From Gammaproteobacteria bacterium (lineage in GTDB: Bacteria; Pseudomonadota; Gammaproteobacteria; Pseudomonadales; Halomonadaceae): a stretch of 29,814 bases of DNA. Positions 1-7,566 of the stretch are shown in pieces (positions within the stretch are counted from its first letter, which is position 1; every line of letters starts with the position of its first letter). The DNA lies in contig JAMCZP010000063.1 of assembly GCA_023485185.1 (NCBI GenBank), forward strand, positions 1 to 29,814, read 5' to 3'. The position numbers were made by a program, and so were the translations under genes. The notes beneath the pieces were generated by a model that saw only the letters and a list, made by a program, of their open reading frames with translations, was not told the DNA's origin and searched no databases.

Positions 1-1019
1 AAAATGGCCGGGGTGCCGTGAACAATGGTGCCCGCTAGCAGGAAGAACACATTGATCGCCAGCAGCACGATCCAGTAGTTATCGGAGATACCCAGAATGC
101 CTTCGGCAATGTCCTGGGGAATACCCTGGTTGGTTAGGTACCAGCCCAGCAGCGTTGAGGTCGCGACGATAAACATCAGCATGGCGCTGCGCTTGCCTGC
201 TACCCGCAGGGTGTCGAGCAGTGAGCGGAAAGTCAGCGAGCGGTAATAGAGGGTGGCCAGTAAAATCGCCCATAACGCCGCCACGGCACCCGCTTCAGTG
301 GGGGTGAATACGCCACCCAAAATGCCACCAAGAATCAGAATCGGCAGTGTGATCGGGATGATCGCCTCACGGCCAGTACTGAGCACATTCTTGAAGTCGA
401 ACTTGCCCTCAATCGGGTAGCCCTTGCGTATCGAAATAATATAAGCGGTCATAATCAGCGCGAAGCAGACCACGAACCCCGGAATAATCCCCGCTGCAAA
501 TAGCTGAGCAATAGAAGTGTCCGAAACGTAGGCGTAGAGAATCAGGTTAAGGCTCGGCGGTACGATGATTGCCATGGTCGCTGAGGTAGCGGTGACCGCC
601 GCTGCAAACGCCACATCGTAACCGCGCTTTTTCATCTGCGGGATCATCACCGAGCCGATGGCCGCTGCATCGGAGGTTGCGGTGCCGGAAATCTCGGAGA
701 AGAACAGAGAGGTAAGAATATTAACGTGGGCTAAACCGCCGCGAATATGCCCCACTAACGAGCTGGCAAAGTTGATCAGTCGCTCGGCGATGCGGCCCTG
801 GTTCATCACTTCACCGGCGATCATAAACAGCAGCGCTGCCACTAGCAGGTAATTGTTAGCCCCGCCAAAGGGCACCATGCCCATGATTTGTGGCATCACG
901 TTAGGGTCGAGCATAATCATGACCATGGCGGTCACGCCTAAAACAAAAGCAATCGGCATCCCGGTGAATAGGAAAATCACCAACATGGTCAGGATAAGGT
1001 AGCCAGGATCCATGGGCAT
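1..1019 (-). CDS. dctM: TRAP transporter large permease DctM (3' end beyond window)
   Basis: This is the large membrane subunit (12-TM class, DctM/SiaM type) that moves substrate with sodium after delivery by the periplasmic binding protein. About 339 of the usual ~425 residues are present; the C-terminus lies outside the left edge. The reading starts MPMDPGYLI, is strongly hydrophobic throughout, and contains the family hallmarks GGANNYLLVAALLFM, SEISGTATSDAAAIGSVMIP, an IVPPSLNLI loop and GGVFTPTEAGAV. The start ATG (1017-1019) overlaps the TAA stop of dctQ as TAATG, which implies translational coupling. It is the last gene seen of a P-Q-M operon on the minus strand. The substrate cannot be read from the sequence. 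Confidence 0.93.
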   Translation of the reverse strand, partial: MPMDPGYLILTMLVIFLFTGMPIAFVLGVTAMVMIMLDPNVMPQIMGMVPFGGANNYLLVAALLFMIAGEVMNQGRIAERLINFASSLVGHIRGGLAHVNILTSLFFSEISGTATSDAAAIGSVMIPQMKKRGYDVAFAAAVTATSATMAIIVPPSLNLILYAYVSDTSIAQLFAAGIIPGFVVCFALIMTAYIISIRKGYPIEGKFDFKNVLSTGREAIIPITLPILILGGILGGVFTPTEAGAVAALWAILLATLYYRSLTFRSLLDTLRVAGKRSAMLMFIVATSTLLGWYLTNQGIPQDIAEGILGISDNYWIVLLAINVFFLLAGTIVHGTPAI

Positions 1020-1531
1020 TAGTCGGTCTCCGGGTAGAGGTCAGTGGGGTGGACTTTGCCACTCACCAGGCCGATTAGCCGCCAGGCTGAAATGATAGCG
1101 ATTAGCGCGAAACCGACCGGCATTGCCCAGCGAAACAGTGCCAGCGGTAGATCGATAGAGATTAGTGAGCGCCCATGGAAACCGAGACTTGCAAGAGAGC
1201 CGTAATAGAAGACGGCCACGGCGAAAGCCAGCATGAAAGCGTGGTTGATGCTCAGCACAATGCGTTGCCATAGCATCGGCATCAGCCGCAGCACACTATC
1301 GAAGCCGAGGTGTTCGTTGTTTTTGGTTAGGTAAGCAGCACCGATGAATGTGAGGACGGCCAGCAAGTTGGCTGGCAACTCCTCCCCCCATGACACCGAC
1401 GAGTTGAGTACAAACCGCGAAAACACGGCGTAGTTGAGTAATATCAGCAGCACACCTGCCAGCAAAATCACTACCGCATCCAGCATCCGTAACACCCACT
1501 GTTCAACGAGTGAAAAAAAGGACGGCGTCAT
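1019..1531 (-). CDS. dctQ: TRAP transporter small permease DctQ
   Basis: The 170-residue product is the four-TM small membrane subunit of a TRAP transporter, which joins DctM to form the translocation unit. It begins MTPSFFSLVEQW, has hydrophobic segments near residues 17-37, 50-68, 90-112 and 130-152, and carries the family-typical 'SWGEELPANLLAVLTFIGAA' stretch followed by a charged loop and 'LGFDSV'. A GAGGGA ribosome site sits eight bases before the ATG. It lies ten bases after the dctP stop and overlaps dctM by one base, so the three genes are cotranscribed. DctQ proteins are poorly conserved, so the call rests on position as much as on sequence. Confidence 0.9.
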   Translation of the reverse strand: MTPSFFSLVEQWVLRMLDAVVILLAGVLLILLNYAVFSRFVLNSSVSWGEELPANLLAVLTFIGAAYLTKNNEHLGFDSVLRLMPMLWQRIVLSINHAFMLAFAVAVFYYGSLASLGFHGRSLISIDLPLALFRWAMPVGFALIAIISAWRLIGLVSGKVHPTDLYPETD

Positions 1532-1541
1532 GTTGGCTCCC

Positions 1542-2552
1542 TCAGCGGTCGCGCATGGTGTTTAGCGTGGCGTCGATCATGTCCTGGCCGATAGCGTCAA
1601 CGAATACTGATTCCTCATAGAGCGGAAGCGCTGCTTCTTGGAAAGCAGCGAAGTCGACGTCGTTGATCTCCAGGTGTTGCTCCAACTCGGCTAGGACCGA
1701 TGCATCGGCCTCATCACCCCAGTTAAATGTCCAGGTAGTCATCTCTTGGGCAACCCGCTCAAGCACGTCCACATCCTCAGCGGCAAGGCGGTTTAGGAAA
1801 GGTTCGCCGAAGACCAGGAAGGTAGGCAGGTAGATATGATTGGAAACCGACAGGTACTCCTGCACTTCGTAGAGGCGTGACGACATAGCCACGTGGGCGG
1901 GATTCTCCTGGCCGTCAATCACACCTTGATCAAGCGCCGAGTAGACTTCGCCGAACGCCAGCGGCGTGGCATTGGCGCCTAGCGCGTTGAACATCGCCAC
2001 CCGCTGACGGCTATTGGGGGTACGAATGCGCAGCCCGTCGAGATCATCAGGGGTTACGATTGGCCGCTGCTTATTGGTGATAACCCTGAAGCCGTTGTCC
2101 CACATCGCCAGCAGGCGCATGCCGGTTCCATCGAATCCTTCGCGCAGCATGTCGCCGGCTTCACTGTCGATGAAGTGGGCAACATCCTCCCGATTCTCAA
2201 ATAGGTAAGGCAGATCGAAGATCGAGGTGCGTGCATTGAATTGTGTCACCGCCGAGGCAGCGAGGGAGGCGTGGTGAGTTCCCATGCCTAGCCCCTGCAG
2301 TACATCTTCTTCCGTGCCTAGGGTGCCACCCATAAACAGCCTGACATTGAAGCGTCCAGGTGCTTCCTCCTCAAGGCGCTCGCTGAACTCTTCCAGGAAG
2401 GTATGGGCGAAAGAGCCGGTGGGAAGGGTATTGTTGATCTGGATATCGATAGGGTTAGCGAAGGCAGCTGGCGCAGTAGCCAGTGCCGCCAACGAAGTAG
2501 CGGCGACCAGCTGTTTTAGGGTGAAGCGGCGAGTTCGGATAAGCATGGACAT
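1542..2552 (-). CDS. dctP: TRAP transporter substrate-binding protein DctP
   Basis: Periplasmic receptor of the DctP/SiaP family, 336 residues from the start chosen here. That start (MSMLIRTRRF) has a GAGGT ribosome site eight bases upstream. An in-frame ATG 60 bases earlier would add a hydrophobic leader that does not look like a normal signal peptide. The chosen N-terminus is twin-arginine-like (RTRRF) and is followed by a hydrophobic stretch ending in TAPAAFA, a plausible signal-peptidase I site. The ligand-contact signature is present: GLRIRTPNSRQRV (conserved Arg) and FGEVYSALDQGVIDGQENP (conserved Asn). The gene is first in the PQM operon and is preceded by the MurR/RpiR regulator on the same strand. 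The ligand is unknown; organic acids or sugar acids are usual for the family. Confidence 0.93.
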   Translation of the reverse strand: MSMLIRTRRFTLKQLVAATSLAALATAPAAFANPIDIQINNTLPTGSFAHTFLEEFSERLEEEAPGRFNVRLFMGGTLGTEEDVLQGLGMGTHHASLAASAVTQFNARTSIFDLPYLFENREDVAHFIDSEAGDMLREGFDGTGMRLLAMWDNGFRVITNKQRPIVTPDDLDGLRIRTPNSRQRVAMFNALGANATPLAFGEVYSALDQGVIDGQENPAHVAMSSRLYEVQEYLSVSNHIYLPTFLVFGEPFLNRLAAEDVDVLERVAQEMTTWTFNWGDEADASVLAELEQHLEINDVDFAAFQEAALPLYEESVFVDAIGQDMIDATLNTMRDR

Positions 2553-2596
2553 GGGGGTGACCTCAATCGGTGTCGAAGGCAAAATGAACACCAAGA

Positions 2597-2639
2597 GAAA
2601 TACATTTTTCATTCTATTTTTATAAGAAAATATTTTTTC
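2597..2639. promoter_or_regulatory. Two tandem A/T-rich inverted repeats, candidate RpiR operator
   Basis: Two 14-base elements, GAAATACATTTTTC at 2597-2610 and GAAAATATTTTTTC at 2626-2639, share the form GAAA-W-A-Y-ATTTTTTC (one base shorter in the T run of the first) and are imperfect palindromes. Their starts are 29 bases apart. They lie in the 207-base gap between the regulator gene and dctP, 45-87 bases upstream of the dctP start, where the dctPQM promoter should be. Short GAAA...TTTC palindromes are common for MurR/RpiR proteins. Assigning these to the neighbouring regulator is inference. Confidence 0.4.
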
Positions 2640-2759
2640 ATGATGGGTGGCAGTACGATAGCGACAAACAACGATTATTTTTATCGCCAGATGTCACGCT
2701 ATAAAGTGGAAAGGTGCACACAGGTTGAGCGCTATTTCCTCGCCGTGCACCAGATGTGA

Positions 2760-3608
2760 TCACTGCAACTCGTCAAGAGCCTCGTGAATCGCTTCAATGC
2801 CGGTCAGCCGATGTCGCCCCTTAGCTCCCGAAAGCTCAATCACCCGGGTGGCCAGAAAATGACACAGCGTCAGCACTGCCACATGGTTAAACAGCGGGCC
2901 AGGCGCCGCCGTGCGACATACTGCATGCCAGCTCACCTGAGTATTGCTGGGGGCGCTCTCATCGGTGATATACAGCACTTTGGAGTTGCTACGCGCAAGC
3001 TGCGCTAGAACTGCTTCAAGATCAGCAGTACGGCGCTTGAGACCAAACAAGATCACGCAGTCGTCAGGTGTGATACTGACCAGACTCTCGGCCAGGGTCT
3101 CTCCAGCTCGCGGCAGCAGGGTAGTGTTCTCGATCACCTGCAATATCTGCCAGTTGAGGTATTCGGCAAAGGGGTGGCTGCTACGAAAGCCCATCACCCA
3201 CACTTTGCGGGCTGCCAGCATGGCTCCTGCCACTTCATCCAGCATTGCTTGGGAAATATACTGGCTGGCATGCTCGAGGTTTTTGATGCCCTGGTGAATA
3301 TGGCGATGCAGCAGGCTATCGCCATCGTCGTCTTCGTGTCCCTCTACCCGCAGCAGTGCCGCACCCTCTTCGCGATTGTCACGGACGTGCTGGCGCGCCT
3401 CCTCGAAAGAGCGATAGCCGATCTTTTTGACGAAGCGCGAAACAGTCGCATTGGACACACCGGCTAGGTTAGCCAGTTCGGTTGCGGTATAGCTGGCGAG
3501 TTCGCCAGGGAAATTCAGAATAAACTCGGCAAGGCGTCGCTCGGTGGGATGCAGCGTCGGCAACGACTCCTTTACCAACGTCACAAAAGAAGTTTTTTTT
3601 GCATTCAT
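2760..3608 (-). CDS. MurR/RpiR family transcriptional regulator
   Basis: A 282-residue DNA-binding regulator with the two-domain RpiR layout. The N-terminal HTH_6 domain (about residues 8-85) includes LHPTERRLAEFILNFP and the helix-turn-helix LANLAGVSNATVSRFVKKIGY. A C-terminal SIS sugar-phosphate-binding domain (about 125-255) includes WVMGFRSSHPFAEYLN and ITPDDCVILFGLKRR. Regulators of this family usually sense phosphorylated sugars or amino-sugar derivatives, which hints that the adjacent TRAP system may serve a sugar-acid-like or related ligand; this is weak evidence. It lies upstream of, and codirectional with, dctPQM across a 207-base gap containing candidate operators. A GGA ribosome site lies nine bases before the ATG. 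Confidence 0.93.
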   Translation of the reverse strand: MNAKKTSFVTLVKESLPTLHPTERRLAEFILNFPGELASYTATELANLAGVSNATVSRFVKKIGYRSFEEARQHVRDNREEGAALLRVEGHEDDDGDSLLHRHIHQGIKNLEHASQYISQAMLDEVAGAMLAARKVWVMGFRSSHPFAEYLNWQILQVIENTTLLPRAGETLAESLVSITPDDCVILFGLKRRTADLEAVLAQLARSNSKVLYITDESAPSNTQVSWHAVCRTAAPGPLFNHVAVLTLCHFLATRVIELSGAKGRHRLTGIEAIHEALDELQ

Positions 3609-3684
3609 ACGCTTATGTCCAGCACCAAAACCGCGTTTGGCTTGATCATTGAGTCTCCATTACGGCCACCGTTTGGCAGGTTAA

Positions 3685-3710
3685 CGAGCGCATAATTGCC
3701 TATGCACTCG
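3685..3710 (-). terminator. Hairpin downstream of the BCCT gene, possible terminator
   Basis: Arms 3685-3694 and 3701-3710 pair over ten positions around a six-base loop. The single imperfect pair is a G-T wobble when read on the minus strand but a C-A mismatch on the plus strand, so the structure favours minus-strand RNA, that is, the end of the BCCT transcript. The run of T after it is poor (GTTAACC), so intrinsic termination is uncertain. Confidence 0.35.
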
Positions 3711-3796
3711 CTGTCAGGCGACGTTGGCCGCTGACTATTCAGCCCTACTTTAACCGATACGCAATCGGCTCACGCGTTTTGTGGTGGATAATAAGC

Positions 3797-5437
3797 TTAG
3801 TGATGTGTTGTTTGCTCCTCCGGCCGCAACTCCTTCGTACTTGGCGGAGTACCCACCCTCACTTCACTCAAATCCTCCTGGGATAAGCCCCGATACAACG
3901 CAAACATCATAATAAACACCAGAATAAACATCGGCAGACCAACAACGGTGATGACCTCCTGCAGGGCAGTAAGCCCGGCATCGCCCGCCAGCACAATCAG
4001 CATGGCGGCCAGCATCCCTTCGGAAACGCCCCAGAAAACCCGCTGATGCCAGGGGCCGGGGTCTGAGCTGCCGGTACACAGCATATCGACGACCAGCGAG
4101 GCAGAGTCTGATGAAGTGGCGAAGAAGATGGCGACGATCACCACCGCGAGCCCCTGAATTAAGGTAGCGGCGGGGAAGTTGTCAAAAAATGCGAACATGG
4201 CGAGGGGGATGCTTTCCGCGACCGCTGCCGACAAGACGCCAGCCTGATCCCCCATGGCTTCGCGGGTAGCGGTGCCAATGCCATCAATCTCCATGGCTGA
4301 CCAACCAAAGATGGCAAACCAGACCAGCGTAAAGATGGAAGGAGCGAACAATACGCCAAGTACGAACTCCCGGATGGTGCGGCCACGGGAGATCCGCGCT
4401 ACGAATATGCCAATGAAAGGCGACCAGGTAACTGTCCAGGCCCAGTAGAAGACTGTCCAGCTACCTTGCCACCCCCAACCGCTGCCGTCATTACTGGTGT
4501 ATCTCGCCAGGGTGTCATTCCAGAACGCCATGGGCAGCAGGTTGGTAATATAGAGGCCAAAGGTTTCCACAACGGCACGTAATAGAAAAACGGTCGAGCC
4601 GGTAAACAGCACAAAAACCAACAGGCCAACTGCCATCCCGATATTCATATTGGAAAGCCGTTTTATACCTGAATCCAGCCCCGCCACAATCGACCCCACG
4701 GCGACAGTGGTCAGCACGGCGATGATCAGCACTTTGGTAAATACGGCGTCTGGAACGCCAAACAATTCCGTTAGCCCCGCATTGATCTGCTGGGTGCCCA
4801 GGCCTATAGAAACTGACACCCCAAACAGGGTGCCGAGAATGGCAAAGATATCGAGGGTTTTACCAACGGGGCCGTAAATGCGTTCGCCTAAAAGGGGATA
4901 GAAGACTGAGCTAAAGCGCATCGGCAGGTTGTAGCGATAAATAAAGTACGCAAACGCCAGGCCCGGCATAGCGAAAATCGCCCAGGTATGCAGCCCTAGG
5001 TGATAAATCGAAAAGCTCATGGCGTCATCTGCGGCTGCCACCGAGAAGGGCTCGACACCCGGCCGAGGGGGCGTTGAAAAGTGGGAAATAGGTTCAGCTA
5101 CACCCCAGAACATCAACACCGTACCAATACCGCCAGCGAACAGCATGGTGAACCAGGAAACATTGGTATAGGCCGGCTTGGCATCATTGCCACCCAGGCG
5201 AATTGCACCGTAACGGCTGATCGCCAGCCACAGCAGGAAGGCCACCCAGCTCGTTACCCCTAAAATAAAGAACCAGCCAAGGTTAGTAACGATCCATTCC
5301 CTACCTGCACCGAAAGCATCGCCGATGGGGTCTGGCGCAATCAGTAGCGCCACTAGGAAAACAACCATGATCCCTGCGGATGTAAAAAAGATCGTGGGAT
5401 CTGTCTTAAGGCCTAGCTTTCGAGCAAGTGCATCCAT
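3797..5437 (-). CDS. BCCT family (betaine/choline/carnitine) transporter
   Basis: A 546-residue, 12-TM secondary carrier of the betaine-choline-carnitine family. Diagnostic motifs are the glycine-rich stretch plus MFWGVAEPISHF (about 102-120) and the aromatic substrate-site segment WTVFYWAWTVTWSPFIGIF leading into ARISRGRT (about 327-354). The glycine stretch reads AGGIGTV, close to the sodium-binding segment of sodium-coupled members such as BetP. The hydrophilic C-terminus is short (ELRPEEQTTHH), unlike the long osmosensing tail of BetP. The start ATG has a clear AGGGAGA ribosome site. It is a single gene, with no betaine or choline enzyme next to it. The substrate could be glycine betaine, choline, carnitine or another quaternary ammonium compound. 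Confidence 0.95.
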   Translation of the reverse strand: MDALARKLGLKTDPTIFFTSAGIMVVFLVALLIAPDPIGDAFGAGREWIVTNLGWFFILGVTSWVAFLLWLAISRYGAIRLGGNDAKPAYTNVSWFTMLFAGGIGTVLMFWGVAEPISHFSTPPRPGVEPFSVAAADDAMSFSIYHLGLHTWAIFAMPGLAFAYFIYRYNLPMRFSSVFYPLLGERIYGPVGKTLDIFAILGTLFGVSVSIGLGTQQINAGLTELFGVPDAVFTKVLIIAVLTTVAVGSIVAGLDSGIKRLSNMNIGMAVGLLVFVLFTGSTVFLLRAVVETFGLYITNLLPMAFWNDTLARYTSNDGSGWGWQGSWTVFYWAWTVTWSPFIGIFVARISRGRTIREFVLGVLFAPSIFTLVWFAIFGWSAMEIDGIGTATREAMGDQAGVLSAAVAESIPLAMFAFFDNFPAATLIQGLAVVIVAIFFATSSDSASLVVDMLCTGSSDPGPWHQRVFWGVSEGMLAAMLIVLAGDAGLTALQEVITVVGLPMFILVFIMMFALYRGLSQEDLSEVRVGTPPSTKELRPEEQTTHH

Positions 5438-5760
5438 CGTTACGTCTCCCTGTGCTTTATCACTATTTTTAAACTGGCCTTAAAAAAAGCCCTTAAAAAC
5501 GCCTTTTAAACAACGTAGGAGCTATAGGCCGATTACGCCAAGCTAGTCTTATTCAACGCTATGCATTCGAGGATGTCGCCAACCGCTAAGTCAGCGATGC
5601 CGGAGGGTATCACTAAGATATAAAAATGATTTATGAACCCGCCAAGCCAGAATGCTCTCATTCAATGAGCCGACTAAAGCGGGCATAGCAATGTGGGTAT
5701 AGGGAGGTGAGAGGAGCTTCAACAAAGCCAGCTGAGTGTGGCTGACTTGCTAGTGTCCTT
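5438..5760. other. Intergenic region upstream of the BCCT gene
   Basis: This 323-base stretch carries no convincing gene. Next to the BCCT start, at 5468-5509, there is an A/T-rich block of degenerate direct repeats (TTAAA followed by GCC-type triplets, roughly 11-13 bases apart). It lies where the promoter of the minus-strand BCCT gene should be and could be a regulator-binding area. The remainder (5520-5760) shows no clear structure. Confidence 0.4.
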
Positions 5761-5847
5761 CTAAAAAATCAACATCAAAAGGCCAATGACCACTAATAAG
5801 CCGATCAAGAAAATGATCCCAACTGTACTAGCTAAAAATTTCAACAT
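5761..5847 (-). CDS. 28-residue single-pass membrane microprotein
   Basis: The small ORF reads MLKFLASTVG then IIFLIGLLVVIGLLMLIF and stop. After the N-terminal MLK it is one continuous hydrophobic helix with a lysine at the cytoplasmic side, which is typical of bacterial membrane microproteins. Translation is well supported: a textbook AAGGAG ribosome site (5855-5860) sits seven bases before the ATG. It is alone in the 580-base gap between the BCCT carrier and the SDR operon, on the same strand as both. I do not recognise a named family. Its role is unknown; modulating a membrane transporter or responding to envelope or osmotic stress are possibilities only. Confidence 0.65.
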   Translation of the reverse strand: MLKFLASTVGIIFLIGLLVVIGLLMLIF

Positions 5848-5918
5848 GTAACGTCTCCTTTGTTTATTTAGTTAGCTCATCCTGAGTTAACAGTAATAGC
5901 TAACATCTATCATAGAAG

Positions 5919-5952
5919 CCTCGGCTGATTCGTGCAAACGAATCAGCCGAGG
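5919..5952 (-). terminator. Perfect 14-bp hairpin after the SDR/TTT operon
   Basis: CCTCGGCTGATTCG at 5919-5932 and its exact reverse complement at 5939-5952 flank a six-base loop. The hairpin lies 64 bases beyond the stop of the last gene of the minus-strand catabolic operon and upstream of the microprotein gene. No strong T run follows on either strand, so it may act as a terminator, a 3' RNA-stabilising element or both. Confidence 0.5.
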
Positions 5953-6016
5953 ACAATAAAAGGTTAGCGGTGACTTATATTGCTTAAACGAAGCCTTTGT
6001 CTGGCAGCTGTATCAA

Positions 6017-6805
6017 TTAAAACGTCCCAGGATACGCGCCGCCGTCGAGCAGAATGTTCTGCCCGGTCAGGTAGCCTGCATGCTCACTGCACATAAACGC
6101 ACAGAAGGCACCAAACTCCTCGGCGGTGCCGAATCGCCGGGCAGGGACGCCTTGTGCGCGCTGCTCTCGGACCTGTTCGATATCTTGCTGGGTATTCTCC
6201 GCGATATTGTTCAGGGTGCTGCGCAGGCGGTCGGTATCAAAGGGACCGGGTAATAGATTGTTGATGGTGACATTACGTGAGGCGAGTTGTGGCTGGCGCG
6301 CCAAGCCTGCAACGAAGCCGGTGAGCCCGGTGCGTGCGCCGTTGGAAAGCCCGAGGATGTCGATGGGGGCTTTTACTGCGCCCGAGGTGATGTTGACCAC
6401 GCGGCCAAAGCCATTGGCGGCCATGCGATCGACGGTGGCCTTGATCAGCTCTATGGGGGTGATCATGTTGGCGTCTACTGCCTGTATCCACGCTTCACGA
6501 TCCCAGTCGCGAAAATCACCCGGCGGTGGCCCACCGTTGTTATTAATCAGGATGTCGATCTGTGGGCAGGCCGCAAGTAACGCCGTGCGAACCTCTTCAC
6601 GGCCAATATCGCCGGGTACAGTGAGCACTTCAATGGCTGGGTTCAGTGCCCGTAGTGCCTCGGCTGTACGTTCAAGCGTCTCTGCATTGCGCGAATTAAT
6701 GGCCAGGTTAACGCCTTCTTTGGCGAGTGCTTCAGCGCACCCTCGACCTAACCCCTTGCTCGCTGCGCATACCACGGCCCAGCGGCCTGTGATTCCAAGG
6801 TCCAT
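6017..6805 (-). CDS. Divergent SDR family oxidoreductase with altered catalytic motif
   Basis: A 262-residue Rossmann-fold protein of the short-chain dehydrogenase family. The start chosen (MDLGITGRWA) has GAAGGAA ahead of it; an earlier in-frame ATG lacks a ribosome site. The nucleotide loop reads AASKGLG (14-20) rather than TGxxxGxG, and NNNGG replaces NNAG. Ser141 of the catalytic set is present, but the YxxxK motif is replaced by Ser154...Arg158 (SNGAR). Known SDR subfamilies labelled beta-ketoacyl-ACP-reductase-like also lack a perfect tetrad, so this is probably a functional divergent lineage and not a decayed gene. It is last in the operon, 31 bases after a canonical SDR. The substrate is unknown. 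Confidence 0.85.
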   Translation of the reverse strand: MDLGITGRWAVVCAASKGLGRGCAEALAKEGVNLAINSRNAETLERTAEALRALNPAIEVLTVPGDIGREEVRTALLAACPQIDILINNNGGPPPGDFRDWDREAWIQAVDANMITPIELIKATVDRMAANGFGRVVNITSGAVKAPIDILGLSNGARTGLTGFVAGLARQPQLASRNVTINNLLPGPFDTDRLRSTLNNIAENTQQDIEQVREQRAQGVPARRFGTAEEFGAFCAFMCSEHAGYLTGQNILLDGGAYPGTF

Positions 6806-6836
6806 AATCTTATTCCTTCTTATTTGAAAGTCAGCT

Positions 6837-7535
6837 TTAGCGTGACGAATAGCCACCATCCACCGGTAATAATATGCCAGTTATAAACTTGGCGCCCGGC
6901 GAGGCTAAGAACAATGCTGGTCCGGCGAGGTCGCTGGGTTCACCCCAGCGGCCCATCGGCGTCCGGCCAACGAGTTCTGCTGAACGTTCGCTATTCTGGG
7001 TGAGTGCCGAGGTAAGCTCAGTGGCGATCCATCCAGGCGCAAGGGCGTTAACTCGAATACCATCGCTGGCCCAGGCGATGGCCAATGAACGAGTGAGTTG
7101 GGCTACACCTCCCTTGGAGGCGGAATAGGCCGGCGCTTGGCCGCTGCCGAAAAACGACAGCATTGAGGCGGTGTTGATGATACAGCCACCCGCCACCTTG
7201 AGCGCTGCATGGGCGGCATGGCAGCAGCGCTGTGTGCCGTTAAGGTTGATGTCGATGACCTCCGCGAAGCCTTTCGGGGTGAATTCTTTGCCACCGCGCT
7301 GGATAACTCCGGCGCAGTTCACCAACACATCAAGCCGCGGGAAACCAGCAAAGAAGCGCTCTACCTGGTCTGGGTTGCGTACATCAAGTTGATGGTGATT
7401 GATCAACGCTTCGTTCAACTGTTCGGCCGTTGGCTCGATGCCGGTGACGTGGACATCGTCGCCCTGCGCGGCAAAAGCCTGCGCAATGGCCTGACCAATG
7501 CCGCTACTGCCGCCGATGACGATAACAGTGTTCAT
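6837..7535 (-). CDS. SDR family oxidoreductase (canonical)
   Basis: A 232-residue NAD(P)-dependent short-chain dehydrogenase. The start MNTVIVIGGSSG is fixed by an AAGGAG site seven bases upstream; the upstream in-frame extension has no support. Key residues are visible: the nucleotide loop GGSSGIG (8-14), NCAG (73-76), Ser124, Tyr137 and Lys141 in YSASK, and the C-terminal LPVDGGYSSR typical of FabG-like tetramers. It probably oxidises or reduces a hydroxyl/keto group in the pathway fed by the TTT transporter. It lies 31 bases after tctA and 31 bases before the divergent SDR, in the same minus-strand operon. Confidence 0.9.
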   Translation of the reverse strand: MNTVIVIGGSSGIGQAIAQAFAAQGDDVHVTGIEPTAEQLNEALINHHQLDVRNPDQVERFFAGFPRLDVLVNCAGVIQRGGKEFTPKGFAEVIDINLNGTQRCCHAAHAALKVAGGCIINTASMLSFFGSGQAPAYSASKGGVAQLTRSLAIAWASDGIRVNALAPGWIATELTSALTQNSERSAELVGRTPMGRWGEPSDLAGPALFLASPGAKFITGILLPVDGGYSSR

Positions 7536-7566
7536 GACGCTCCTTAAAATCGCGAGAATGAAGCAA

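Noticed and set aside
2284..2625. Plus-strand ORF opposite the dctP start
   Set aside because: It mirrors the dctP coding frame, ends in the A/T-rich regulatory gap and has a serine/arginine-rich product without domain features.
6126..6827. Long plus-strand ORF (233 codons) opposite the divergent SDR
   Set aside because: It is antisense to a gene with clear SDR motifs and a ribosome site, its product has low-complexity Arg/Ser-rich composition with no recognisable domain, and no ribosome site precedes it.
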